A stretch of 50,461 nucleotides of DNA, from NCBI GenBank assembly GCA_015057405.1, contig SVEK01000021.1, forward strand, positions 1-50,461. The letters are read 5' to 3'. This document shows positions 1-6,622 of the stretch, one piece after another. Numbering within the stretch: the stretch's first letter is position 1; each line of letters begins with the position of its first letter. Under the pieces are notes generated by a model. That model was not told the origin of the DNA. It worked only from the letters and a program-made list of their open reading frames with translations, and did no database searches. Made by a program: the position numbers and the translations under genes. The DNA is from Lachnospiraceae bacterium. GTDB lineage: Bacteria > Bacillota > Clostridia > Lachnospirales > Lachnospiraceae.

Positions 1-414
1 TCTCTACACTTGTCAAGCTACTACATTCTTCAAACGCATAATCACCTATCGATGTCACACTGTCTGGTATCTCTACACTTGTCAAGCTACTGCAACATGA
101 AAAAGCAAACTCACCTATCGATGTCACGCTGTTTGGTATCTCTACACTTGTCAAGCTACTGCAACATGAAAAAGCAGAATAACCTATCTCCGTCACGCTG
201 TTCGGTATCTCTACACTTGTCAAGCTACTACATCCATAAAACGCCTGACCACCAATTGATGTCACGCTGTTTGGTATCTCTACACTTGTCAAGCTACTAC
301 AACATGAAAAAGCAGTCCCACCTATCGATGTCACACTGTCTGGTATCTCTACACTTGTCAAGCCACTACATCCTCCAAACGCATAATTACCTATCTCCGT
401 CACGCTGTTTGGTA
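1..414. repeat. 69-bp tandem repeats in BspA gene, block 1
   Basis: The phrase tctctacacttgtcaagc recurs at 1, 70, 139, 208, 277 and 346, exactly 69 bases apart. Each unit encodes one 23-residue leucine-rich repeat. Units are nearly identical at DNA level, not only in protein, which points to recent duplication or gene conversion. The block continues beyond the left window edge. Confidence 0.93.
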
Positions 415-1132
415 TTATTGTATTCTTACAGCCTTGTACTAATTTATTTGTTTCTTTCTCTATAATAGCATTACAATTTTCTCTGCTATCATATACTTTA
501 TTATCTGTTGATACTTTTATACTGTTCAAATTACTGCAGTCACCAAACACAATTCCACCTATCGATATCACGCTGTCCGGTATCTCTACACTTGTCAAGC
601 CACTACAGTCATAAAACGCCCCATTACCTATCGATGTCACACTGTCTGGTATCTCTACACTTGTCAAGCTACTACATTCTTCAAACGCATAATCACCTAT
701 CGATGTCACACTGTCTGGTATCTCTACACTTGTCAAGCTACTGCAACATGAAAAAGCAAACTCACCTATCGATGTCACACTGTTTGGTATCTCTACACTT
801 GTCAAGCCACTGCAGCCATAAAACGCATAATCACCTATCTCCGTCACGCTCTTCCCATCTAAAACTTGAGGTATAACAACATTTTCATATGCTGCATTAC
901 AGCCTGTTATCTTTACAGTTCCATCATCCAATACTTCATAATCCCATACTGTATCCACAGATACAATATCTGCATTTTCCCATACAGAAGATGACAGATT
1001 AATATCCGCTATTGGATTACTTAAACCATTGTCAGCTGCTTTTACATTATTACTGTCAAATCTTGTCACCGTCATTCCAAGTACCAATGCCAGACTCAAC
1101 ATTGTTGCTATTAATTTTCTTGTTCTTCTCAT
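1..1132 (-). CDS. BspA-like leucine-rich repeat surface protein (3' end outside window)
   Basis: The leftward reading frame is open from an ATG at 1132 to the window edge without a stop, so the C-terminus is missing. The first ~33 residues form a signal peptide (MRRTRK, hydrophobic core, then VKAADN). About 50 unique residues follow, then TIGDYAF-type 23-residue repeats with the pattern SLTSVEIPxSVTSIGxxAFxxC, the BspA/Treponema pallidum LRR family (LRR_5). A ~55-residue non-repeat island near 415-582 (STDNKVYDSRENC) interrupts the repeats, as is common in this family. Such proteins are secreted or wall-attached and often bind host proteins, mucus or other bacteria; the ligand here is unknown. 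A GGAAGG ribosome site sits rather far (13 nt) upstream of the ATG. The promoter appears to be partly supplied by an IS remnant. Rightward frames over the same bases are shadows of the repeats. Confidence 0.9.
   Translation of the reverse strand, partial: MRRTRKLIATMLSLALVLGMTVTRFDSNNVKAADNGLSNPIADINLSSSVWENADIVSVDTVWDYEVLDDGTVKITGCNAAYENVVIPQVLDGKSVTEIGDYAFYGCSGLTSVEIPNSVTSIGEFAFSCCSSLTSVEIPDSVTSIGDYAFEECSSLTSVEIPDSVTSIGNGAFYDCSGLTSVEIPDSVISIGGIVFGDCSNLNSIKVSTDNKVYDSRENCNAIIEKETNKLVQGCKNTIIPNSVTEIGNYAFGGCSGLTSVEIPDSVTSIGGTAFSCCSSLTSVEIPNSVTSIGGQAFYGCSSLTSVEIPNSVTEIGYSAFSCCSSLTSVEIPNSVTSIGEFAFSCCSSLTSVEIPDSVTSIGDYAFEECSSLTSVE
583..858. repeat. 69-bp tandem repeats in BspA gene, block 2
   Basis: The same 69-bp unit starts at 583, 652, 721 and 790. 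The stretch from about 652 to 777 is almost base-for-base the same as 1 to 126, so a multi-unit segment was copied within the gene. The blocks are separated by the non-repeat island at 415-582. Confidence 0.92.
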
Positions 1133-1136
1133 TATA

Positions 1137-1182
1137 ACAACTCATCCTTCCTTTAATATCATATATCTACTATAGCAATTAC
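1137..1182. repeat. Leader direct repeat, copy 1 (next to BspA gene)
   Basis: A 46-bp stretch containing a TATAGT -10 element and a GGAAGG ribosome site (minus-strand sense) is repeated at 1472-1517 with three mismatches. It forms the 5' leader of the BspA gene. It is far too long to be an IS target-site duplication. Confidence 0.9.
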
Positions 1183-1196
1183 TGGTCCTGTGTCAA
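1169..1196 (-). promoter_or_regulatory. Hybrid promoter for the BspA gene, -35 from IS end
   Basis: On the minus strand TTGACA (1191-1196) is followed after 16 bases by TATAGT (1169-1174). The -10 lies in the gene's native leader, which is duplicated at 1472-1517. The -35 lies in the sequence unique to this copy that abuts the IS3-type remnant. The second leader copy has the same -10 but no recognisable -35. An outward -35 in an IS end that creates a promoter on insertion is well known for this family; here it is inferred. Confidence 0.6.
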
Positions 1197-1480
1197 GATT
1201 TAGTACAAAATAAAATGAGAGGTTTTGCCAGCTAAGCAGCGGGCAAATTCTCAACCCTCATATACAGTTTTTCGTAGTCATTAGGTGACATGTAGTCGCA
1301 ATGACTGTGTATACGGACAGTATTATAAAAGGTCTCGATATATTCAAAGACCAATGAATAAGCATGTCGGTAATTGTGAATCGTAAAGCGATTCAGCCAT
1401 TCACGTTTTATCAGTGAATGAAAAGATTCAATACAGGCATTATCATAAGGATAACCGGTGTGAGAATAACTACAACTCAT
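1182..1480 (-). pseudogene. IS3-family transposase (OrfB) C-terminal remnant
   Basis: An 82-residue frame carries the end of an IS3/IS150-type integrase core: YPYDNACIESFHSLIKREW, with the third catalytic Glu of the DDE triad in IESF, then the conserved NTVRIHS and MSPNDYEKLY tail. The two Asp residues, the HTH and OrfA are missing, so it cannot transpose alone. Its apparent ATG (1478-1480) belongs to the second copy of the duplicated leader, so the 5' end of the frame is leader, not IS. The IS right end probably lies near 1183, where TGGTCCTGTGTCAAG begins just beyond leader copy 1. It is a decayed element left by an insertion followed by a deletion. Confidence 0.85.
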
Positions 1481-1517
1481 CCTTCCTTTAATGTCATATA
1501 TCTACTATAAAAATTAC
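1472..1517. repeat. Leader direct repeat, copy 2 (next to ftsZ 3' end)
   Basis: This is the second copy of the 46-bp leader, now in front of the transposase fragment. It has the same TATAGT and GGAAGG elements. It probably marks the former start of a paralogous BspA-type gene whose body was deleted together with the left part of the IS. Confidence 0.85.
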
Positions 1518-1568
1518 CTTTGAAATATTTTTTCCCTTTTTTTCATCAGGATTATCTACGTTTCCGGA

Positions 1569-2675
1569 TTATCTGCTTTTCTTACGCTCGTGCCTTGAAA
1601 TTGAATCCCTTAAAAACGGCGGTACTGCTATGCCAATTTCCTGTTCTTCTATGGGTCTTTTAGATTCATTTATCCTAAAATCTCCCATCAGAGTCTTAGC
1701 GGTTAACGGATTAGTAGCCTGTTTCTTTTCCATCCCCGTAGCAATCAATGTTACTATTATTTTATCATTGTCAACATCATCCTCTTTAACCGTACCCCAA
1801 ATAATATAAACATCATCGCCCGCCACTTCTTTTACATAATTCATTGCCTCGTATAAGGAAATAATATCAACTTTTCCGCTGGTATTAATCAGAATAGTTT
1901 CAGCTCCTTCAATCGACGTTTCAAGTAAAGGTGAATTGATTGCCTGCTTAACCGCTTCCAATATCGGAGTTTCAGCATCAACGGTTCCGATGCCAAGATG
2001 TCCAACTCCCTTCCCTGTAAGAGTTGTTTTCAAATCATTAAAATCTAAATTGACTGTTCCCTTATGACTAACTATATTAGTTATACTTTCAATCGTGTAC
2101 TTTAGTACTGAATCCGCAAATTCAAAAGCATCTTCTAACAATAGTCTTTTTTCAGATAACTCAAGCAATTTATCATTCGGAATTATGAATAAAGTATCAA
2201 CATACTCTTTTAATTTTTCAATACCATTCTCAGCAACCTTTATTCGCGGGGTATTTTCAAATGAAAATGGAGTAGTTACAACAGCAACGGTCAAAATCCC
2301 TGCATCTTTACAACACTTTGCAATAACCGGTATGGCACCAGTTCCGGTTCCGCCACCCATTCCGCAAGTAAGAACACACATATCTTCATCTGCAATGGCC
2401 TCCCTGATTTCATCTTCACTCTCTAACGCTGACATCTCTCCCACTTCAGAATCAGCACCTGCACCGTATCCTTTTGTTATTTTTTTTCCTATTTGAATCT
2501 TAACATTAGCCTTACATGCACCTAAAACATGTACATCTGTATTAACCGCTATATAATTAACACCAAGCAGATTTGAATTAATCATCCTGTCAAGAGCATT
2601 ATTGCCTCCGCCACCGACACCAATAACAGTTATCTTCGGAACCTCACTATAATTATCATTCTTAATCTCAAACAT
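1569..2675 (-). CDS. ftsZ: FtsZ paralogue (tubulin-like GTPase)
   Basis: FtsZ polymerises with GTP into the Z-ring. This 368-residue protein has the nucleotide-binding GGGGNNA (res 21-27), the tubulin signature GGGTGTG (107-113) and the T7 synergy loop NLDFND (209-214), so it should bind and hydrolyse GTP. The tail after the globular core is short (~50 residues) but ends with a VPPFLR peptide resembling the FtsA/SepF-binding tip. Start: ATG at 2675 has GGGAGG just upstream; the frame extends 17 residues further without a ribosome site. It is not in a division-gene cluster; it is divergent from an Xre/ImmA pair, and its promoter carries palindromes shared with that pair. This context suggests a conditional second FtsZ rather than the housekeeping one, though that cannot be proven from this window. 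Confidence 0.92.
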   Translation of the reverse strand: MFEIKNDNYSEVPKITVIGVGGGGNNALDRMINSNLLGVNYIAVNTDVHVLGACKANVKIQIGKKITKGYGAGADSEVGEMSALESEDEIREAIADEDMCVLTCGMGGGTGTGAIPVIAKCCKDAGILTVAVVTTPFSFENTPRIKVAENGIEKLKEYVDTLFIIPNDKLLELSEKRLLLEDAFEFADSVLKYTIESITNIVSHKGTVNLDFNDLKTTLTGKGVGHLGIGTVDAETPILEAVKQAINSPLLETSIEGAETILINTSGKVDIISLYEAMNYVKEVAGDDVYIIWGTVKEDDVDNDKIIVTLIATGMEKKQATNPLTAKTLMGDFRINESKRPIEEQEIGIAVPPFLRDSISRHERKKSR

Positions 2676-2711
2676 ATATAACCCTCCCATTTGCGTAAAT
2701 GCATTATTCAA

Positions 2712-2727
2712 GTTGCATTTTTGCAAC
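2712..2727. promoter_or_regulatory. Palindromic operator O1 in ftsZ leader
   Basis: GTTGCA-TTTT-TGCAAC is a perfect dyad. It sits about 11 bases downstream of the ftsZ -10 (2738-2743), just past the expected transcription start, where a bound repressor would block transcription. The same core occurs at 2774-2787. It is probably bound by the Xre protein at 2831. Confidence 0.7.
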
Positions 2728-2737
2728 TATGTAAGCT

Positions 2738-2766
2738 AGTATAACTTTATTGCAACTTTTTGTCAA
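2738..2766 (-). promoter_or_regulatory. ftsZ promoter
   Basis: The minus strand reads TTGACA (2761-2766), a 17-base spacer, then TATACT (2738-2743), a near-consensus sigma-A promoter. The spacer contains another TTGCAA half-site (2750-2755). Such a strong promoter with operators around it suggests tight repression with high output when released. Confidence 0.8.
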
Positions 2767-2773
2767 TATCAAG

Positions 2774-2787
2774 TTGCATTTTTGCAA
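2774..2787. promoter_or_regulatory. Palindromic operator O2 over the xre -35
   Basis: TTGCA-TTTT-TGCAA is a perfect dyad with the same core as O1. Its left arm is the -35 of the rightward promoter, so binding would repress the regulator's own gene. The two dyads lie 62 bases centre to centre, with the ftsZ promoter between them. Confidence 0.7.
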
Positions 2788-2802
2788 ATCATGTAATATA
2801 CT
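2774..2802 (+). promoter_or_regulatory. Promoter of the xre-immA pair
   Basis: TTGCAT (2774-2779), 17 bases, TATACT (2797-2802). It faces away from the ftsZ promoter and overlaps O2. Transcription would start near 2809, giving a short leader to the ATG at 2831. Confidence 0.7.
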
Positions 2803-2830
2803 TAACTTATCAATGAAAGGAATTAAGCTT

Positions 2831-3247
2831 ATGACAATAGGTGAACGAATTAAAAATATTAGGAAGGCAAAAAAAATATCCGTAGAATTTTTGGCAAAAG
2901 AACTGGGTGTTTCAAAGACAACCATTTACCGCTATGAAGATTCTACTATTGAGAAAATACCCGTTAAAATATTTGATCGGTTGTGCATTTTACTGGATGT
3001 AACTCCGGCCGAATTAATGGGCAATAAAAGTACACACTCTGAAAAAACTGAACTCCCAACGGAATTTCGTAATGCCCGTGATGCAATGGAGTTTATATTA
3101 AAGACGCCTACTCTTGCCGCATACGGCGGTTATAATCCTGATAACATGAGTGACGAAACCATTGTTGACTTTGCCAATGAGATTTTACAACAACTAAAGC
3201 TTGTAAGTTATAAATATAAAAATATTTCACCGGGGGACGATATATGA
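2831..3247 (+). CDS. Xre-family repressor (ImmR-like)
   Basis: 138 residues. The N-terminal ~65 residues are a Cro/CI-type helix-turn-helix (IGERIKNIRKAKK ... LAKELGVSKTTIYRYED). The rest is an acidic tail of unknown fold. Start: ATG at 2831 follows AAAGGA; upstream in-frame codons lie in the promoter and were rejected. Its stop overlaps the next ATG (ATGA at 3244-3247), so it is translationally coupled to an ImmA-type protease. In ICEBs1 and phage phi105 such a pair works as repressor and repressor-cleaving protease. Here the likely targets are its own promoter and that of the divergent ftsZ, both bearing the TTGCA-N4-TGCAA dyad. The DNA binding is inferred. Confidence 0.88.
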   Translation: MTIGERIKNIRKAKKISVEFLAKELGVSKTTIYRYEDSTIEKIPVKIFDRLCILLDVTPAELMGNKSTHSEKTELPTEFRNARDAMEFILKTPTLAAYGGYNPDNMSDETIVDFANEILQQLKLVSYKYKNISPGDDI

Positions 3248-3678
3248 ATTCCAAAAGAATAATTACTCTAGTAAAAGATATTAAAGAAACCTGGAATACC
3301 AATGACCCATATAAAATCGCAGAACGTCTTGGAATAGTTGTTCTGCATACTGATAACAAAATCAAAGATTTTACGGCACACACAATCAAAGTTCCGGGAT
3401 ACCCGACTATTATTTCAATTAATAATTCATACACAGAATTATCAAAGAAACTCTTATGTGCACATGAACTTGCTCATGCAATTCTTCACGAAGAGTGTAT
3501 CAATCATTTTGCAACTACTAATGCAAATATAGCCTGTGATGTTGAACATGAGGCAAACTTGTTTGCAATCGCTTTACTGGCTCCTGAAACCCTAGATAAA
3601 GAATTGTCCATCCCACTGACCGGAATGAACAATTCTCTGTTAAAAACCATAATTGATTATAACCTTAAACTCAATTAA
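3244..3678 (+). CDS. ImmA/IrrE-type zinc metallopeptidase
   Basis: 144 residues of the ImmA/IrrE (COG2856) family. The zinc motif HELAH is at residues 74-78 and a downstream acidic HEANLFA segment supplies the third ligand, as in the family. The N-terminal part (DPYKIAERLGI) is typical too. Family members cleave a partner Xre repressor after DNA damage or another signal and so switch on the repressed genes. It overlaps the xre gene by 4 bases, so the partner is very probably that protein. No integrase, excisionase or phage gene is nearby. Its stop overlaps the stop of the convergent MATE gene by 4 bases. Confidence 0.88.
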   Translation: MNSKRIITLVKDIKETWNTNDPYKIAERLGIVVLHTDNKIKDFTAHTIKVPGYPTIISINNSYTELSKKLLCAHELAHAILHEECINHFATTNANIACDVEHEANLFAIALLAPETLDKELSIPLTGMNNSLLKTIIDYNLKLN

Positions 3679-5066
3679 TCCTCCTTCATTTTCTTAAACT
3701 CTGCCGTAACCATAACAACAGCAGTTATACCCGATAAAATGTCTGCAATCGGCCCTGCCAGCAATATCCCTTCTATTCCCCATATCCTTGGAAACACTAA
3801 TATAAGCGGCAGTAAAAACAAAATTTGTCGTGTCATTGACAAAAACACACCTTTAATTGCTTTTCCGATAGATGTGAAAAATGTTGATGTTATAGGCTGC
3901 ATAAAATTAAGCCACGTGAAAAACAGCATAACTCTGAAAGTCTTTACGCCGAACTCAAAATACTGTTCCGAACCTTCCCCAAAAAGTGCCATAAGCTGCC
4001 TGGGAATTGTTTGGAACAACACAAATGAAAACAAAGATATGATTGCTCCGGTTGTAACCGCCATCCGATATGCTTCACGTACCCGTTTATAATTTCTTGC
4101 ACCGTAATTAAAGCTTTCCACCGGCTGACTTCCCTGGGCAATTCCAATAATAATCGAGAAAAATATTTGGTTAATCTTCATTGCAATTCCCGTGCAGGCA
4201 ATTGGAATAGCCTCTCCGTATGCTGATATTGCACCATATTTTCTAAGGGAATTATTAAGAACTATCTGAACCAGCATCATCGCAAGCTGATTAAAAAATG
4301 ATCCCATTCCAATCGCGGCAATCTTTTTAATATATATAAACGACGGAATAAAATGTTTTCTGATAAGAGTAACAGTTTTGCAGTGGCGCATATAATTGAT
4401 TACAATACCGGCAGATACAAATTGTCCGATAATTGTCGCAAGTGCCGCACCTTCCATACCCCATTTAAACACCAGTACAAATAAGGCATCAAGAACAACA
4501 TTTATCAATGCTCCGGTAATATTAGATATCATAGTCATTTTGGGACTTCCGTCAGCTCTCATCAAATGACCGCCACCGGTTGCAAGTAATAAAAACGGAA
4601 AACCTATCGCTGTTACTCTGACATAACTCATTGCAAGAGGCAACACATCCGCCGGAGAACCAAACATCACAAGCAACGGTTTCAAAAAAAGCTGCACAAC
4701 TACTAGTAAAATTGTTCCGCAAATAACAAGCATCGAAATTGAATTGCCCATATAATATGGTGCTTCATCTTTTTTTCCTTTTCCGAGCTGTAAGTTAAAA
4801 CACGATGCTCCTCCAATACCAAATAACAACGCCAGAGCAAGACATGACGTCGTAAACGGAAAAGAAATGTTAGTTGCAGCATTCCCAAGTGTTCCTACAG
4901 CATGTCCGATAAAAAGCTGGTCAACGATATTGTATAAAGCACCCACAAGCATTGCAATAATACTCGGAATCGCAAATTTAACCATAAGTTTTCCAACCGG
5001 AGCCTGTCCTAACGGATTAATATTATTCTGCTTATTTACACTATCTTCATTGGTATTATTGTTCAT
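3675..5066 (-). CDS. MATE family efflux transporter
   Basis: 463 residues with about 12 hydrophobic segments arranged as two MatE halves. The first begins with KFAIPSIIAMLVGALYNIVDQLFIGH, a classic MATE N-terminus. Members export cationic drugs, dyes or metabolites using Na+ or H+ gradients; the substrate cannot be read here. A Q/N-rich ~25-residue cytoplasmic lead-in precedes the first helix. An AAAGGGTG ribosome site lies before the ATG. It is transcribed alone and converges on the immA gene. A second MATE protein at 19775 is a separate paralogue. Confidence 0.93.
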   Translation of the reverse strand: MNNNTNEDSVNKQNNINPLGQAPVGKLMVKFAIPSIIAMLVGALYNIVDQLFIGHAVGTLGNAATNISFPFTTSCLALALLFGIGGASCFNLQLGKGKKDEAPYYMGNSISMLVICGTILLVVVQLFLKPLLVMFGSPADVLPLAMSYVRVTAIGFPFLLLATGGGHLMRADGSPKMTMISNITGALINVVLDALFVLVFKWGMEGAALATIIGQFVSAGIVINYMRHCKTVTLIRKHFIPSFIYIKKIAAIGMGSFFNQLAMMLVQIVLNNSLRKYGAISAYGEAIPIACTGIAMKINQIFFSIIIGIAQGSQPVESFNYGARNYKRVREAYRMAVTTGAIISLFSFVLFQTIPRQLMALFGEGSEQYFEFGVKTFRVMLFFTWLNFMQPITSTFFTSIGKAIKGVFLSMTRQILFLLPLILVFPRIWGIEGILLAGPIADILSGITAVVMVTAEFKKMKED

Positions 5067-5320
5067 TTTTTCACCCTTTCCGATTCATTCCAAATCGAAT
5101 ATTCAGTATACCCTGATAAAACTGATTATAATCGCACGATAGAGATTATAACATAATTACTACATCTTTTCTATCCAAATAAAGCTGATAATCACCCTAA
5201 CCTGTATTGTTTCCTCTATCATAGTATTATACTCTATTATTGATTTCTCTAACTAATAACAAATCAAAAAATCTTTCACAGCTTCTATTCATTTTTTATT
5301 ATTATTTTCTTTCTGTTTTG

Positions 5321-5349
5321 TTGACACTTTATTTATATTTTGTTAATAT
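5321..5349 (+). promoter_or_regulatory. Promoter of the small Cys-rich gene
   Basis: TTGACA (5321-5326), 17 bases, TAATAT (5344-5349), followed by GGAGG at 5369-5373. The rest of the 316-base gap (5067-5382) is AT-rich upstream DNA of the two divergent genes; no further structure or frame was seen in it. Confidence 0.8.
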
Positions 5350-5382
5350 ATTAATATAATATTTGATTGGAGGTTGAACATT

Positions 5383-5607
5383 ATGGCAACGTGTGAAAAA
5401 TTATCTAAATGTCCATTTTATCAGGGCTCCATGGATATAAACTCCGGACTTGGAGCTATGTACAAGCAAAAGTATTGCGAAGGAGATAAATCAATTTGTG
5501 CACGATATATAATCGCAACTCAGTTAGGACCTGAATATGTAACAGATAAGATTTATCCAAATATGAATGATTTGGCTAACTCTTTACTCGAAAAACATAA
5601 GAAATAA
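5383..5607 (+). CDS. Small Cys-rich conserved protein
   Basis: 74 residues, soluble, with four cysteines in a CxxxxxC ... YC-x5-C layout (C4, C10, C32, C38), followed by CARYIIATQLG and an Asn/Pro turn. The pattern CPFYxG ... KYCEGDxxxCARYxxAxxLG is one I associate with small uncharacterised proteins and sensor tails in Clostridia and Deltaproteobacteria; a metal or Fe-S site is possible but unproven. ATG at 5383 is preferred over an in-frame TTG at 5374 because GGAGG ends 9 bases before the ATG. It has its own strong promoter, so it is probably well expressed. Function not known. Confidence 0.85.
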   Translation: MATCEKLSKCPFYQGSMDINSGLGAMYKQKYCEGDKSICARYIIATQLGPEYVTDKIYPNMNDLANSLLEKHKK

Positions 5608-5615
5608 AAACCAAT

Positions 5616-5659
5616 CAGCCATTATTTGAAGCAGGCATACTGCATACGAATAATGGCTG
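5616..5659. terminator. Hairpin between convergent genes
   Basis: CAGCCATTATT (5616-5626) pairs perfectly with AATAATGGCTG (5649-5659). It lies between the ends of two convergent genes, where it could stop transcription in either direction. Neither side has a long U-tract, so it may be a weak terminator. Confidence 0.6.
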
Positions 5660-5666
5660 TTATACT

Positions 5667-6107
5667 TTAAATCAGTTTTTCCAACAAACGTGCTGCTGTG
5701 GCAATCTTCTCCTCACAAGGTCTTTTTGCATAATATTCTTTAGTTCTCTCTGATGGTACAGGGCTTGTATCCTGTCCTTCAAGTCCAAGAAGCTCTCTAC
5801 AGATTATTGAACCTTCTTCTTCCTTGTATTGTTTAGCAAGCTCCTGAATTAAACTGTATATCTCCTTCTTACCCTGAATATCTTTTGGATCATCATATCC
5901 ATACAATACTCCGGCAACCATAAACATACCACTTACAGCACCACACACTTCGCGCATACGTCCCATACCTCCGCCAAAAGAAGAAGCAAGCTTTTTTGCT
6001 GTAGTTTCATCAATTCCCATAACATCAGAAAATGCTATTGCCATACACTGGGCACAATTGTACCCTTCCTTAAATGCATCTCTTGCAATCTGTTCACGAC
6101 TTTTCAT
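5667..6107 (-). CDS. C_GCAxxG_C_C family redox-type protein
   Basis: 146 residues. It matches the small protein family defined by conserved cysteines around a GCAxxG motif: YNCAQCMA near the N-terminus, SSFGGGMGRMREVCGAVSG in the middle, ICRELLG and a final RPCEEKI. These proteins are thought to hold a metal or redox centre, but no reaction is established. ATG at 6107 has AGGGAGG upstream. It stands alone, convergent to the Cys-rich gene at 5383, so the two are not co-transcribed. Confidence 0.88.
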   Translation of the reverse strand: MKSREQIARDAFKEGYNCAQCMAIAFSDVMGIDETTAKKLASSFGGGMGRMREVCGAVSGMFMVAGVLYGYDDPKDIQGKKEIYSLIQELAKQYKEEEGSIICRELLGLEGQDTSPVPSERTKEYYAKRPCEEKIATAARLLEKLI

Positions 6108-6198
6108 ATTAGTATACCTCCCTTAATTGTTTATATCTGTTTTACAAAGAGTCTTGATGTTGCCTAAAAGTTTAAATTACTGCCAACTGCCCATCATC

Positions 6199-6405
6199 CT
6201 AAAAGAAAAACACTTCTTCAAATTTCTTATCTAATGTGATACAGATTACCAGTGCCAACTTTGCAGTGGGACTAAATTGTCCTGTCTCAATAGAACTAAT
6301 TGTATTTCGGGAAACACCGACTAGTTTTGCCAATTCATTCTGTGATAATTTTTGCTGTTTTCGGATTTGTTTTAAGTTGTTTTTTAAAATCAATTCTTCT
6401 TTCAT
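6199..6405 (-). CDS. Small Xre-family regulator
   Basis: 68 residues consisting almost entirely of a helix-turn-helix: LKQIRKQQKLSQNELAKLVGVSRNTISSIETGQFSPTAKLAL. This type is widespread in Firmicutes, usually beside a membrane protein, but here no such partner is adjacent. ATG at 6405 follows GAGGAG. The upstream region has a strong promoter with a CAAGTAAACTT motif overlapping the -35 and repeated near the start site, so autorepression is likely. Confidence 0.88.
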   Translation of the reverse strand: MKEELILKNNLKQIRKQQKLSQNELAKLVGVSRNTISSIETGQFSPTAKLALVICITLDKKFEEVFFF

Positions 6406-6467
6406 ACTCGCTCCTCACACTTATAAAATAGTTGATGCTTTAATCAATATTAATTCCACCACGGAAT

Positions 6468-6597
6468 AATAACTATCTTACCGGTTTTCGCCAAGTAAAC
6501 TTTGCAATTCAACTATAGCACTGTCAAGTAAACTTGTCAACGCTTTTTGACAAGTTTACTTGGTTATTTTTGCAAGGTATACTTTTCAATAGTTATT
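6468..6597. repeat. Nested inverted repeat upstream of small Xre gene
   Basis: Three concentric arms are visible: AATAACTAT (6468-6476) with ATAGTTATT (6589-6597); AAGTAAACTTTGCAA (6493-6507) with an imperfect inverse at 6570-6584; and a perfect 16-bp core at 6525-6540 and 6547-6562 with a 6-base loop. It could be a set of operators or a decayed miniature inverted-repeat element. It lies in the 309-base gap 6406-6714, which has no coding frame of note. Confidence 0.7.
6512..6540 (-). promoter_or_regulatory. Promoter of the small Xre gene
   Basis: The minus strand has TTGACA (6535-6540), 17 bases, TATAGT (6512-6517). The -35 is part of the perfect inverted repeat 6525-6562, and a second CAAGTAAACTT copy lies just past the start site (6492-6502). 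Confidence 0.72.
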
Positions 6598-6622
6598 GGT
6601 AAATAACCAAGAGCAAATAAAT

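Noticed and set aside
1-858. Regularly spaced repeats as a CRISPR array
   Set aside because: The repeats are contiguous 69-bp coding units without unique spacers and no cas genes are nearby.
10-876. Two rightward open frames rich in HLSMSRCLVSLHLSS repeats
   Set aside because: They are antisense shadows of the 69-bp repeats. The leftward frame has a signal peptide and standard LRR_5 repeats and is open throughout.
1472-1517. 46-bp repeat as an IS target-site duplication
   Set aside because: IS3-family elements duplicate 3-5 bases; the copies are 46 bases with three mismatches.
2676-2726. Longer FtsZ start at 2726
   Set aside because: It would start inside the operator region and lacks a ribosome site; GGGAGG fits the ATG at 2675.
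1569-3678. ftsZ-xre-immA as part of a prophage or ICE
   Set aside because: No integrase, replication, structural or conjugation genes lie on either side; only an unrelated IS remnant is adjacent.
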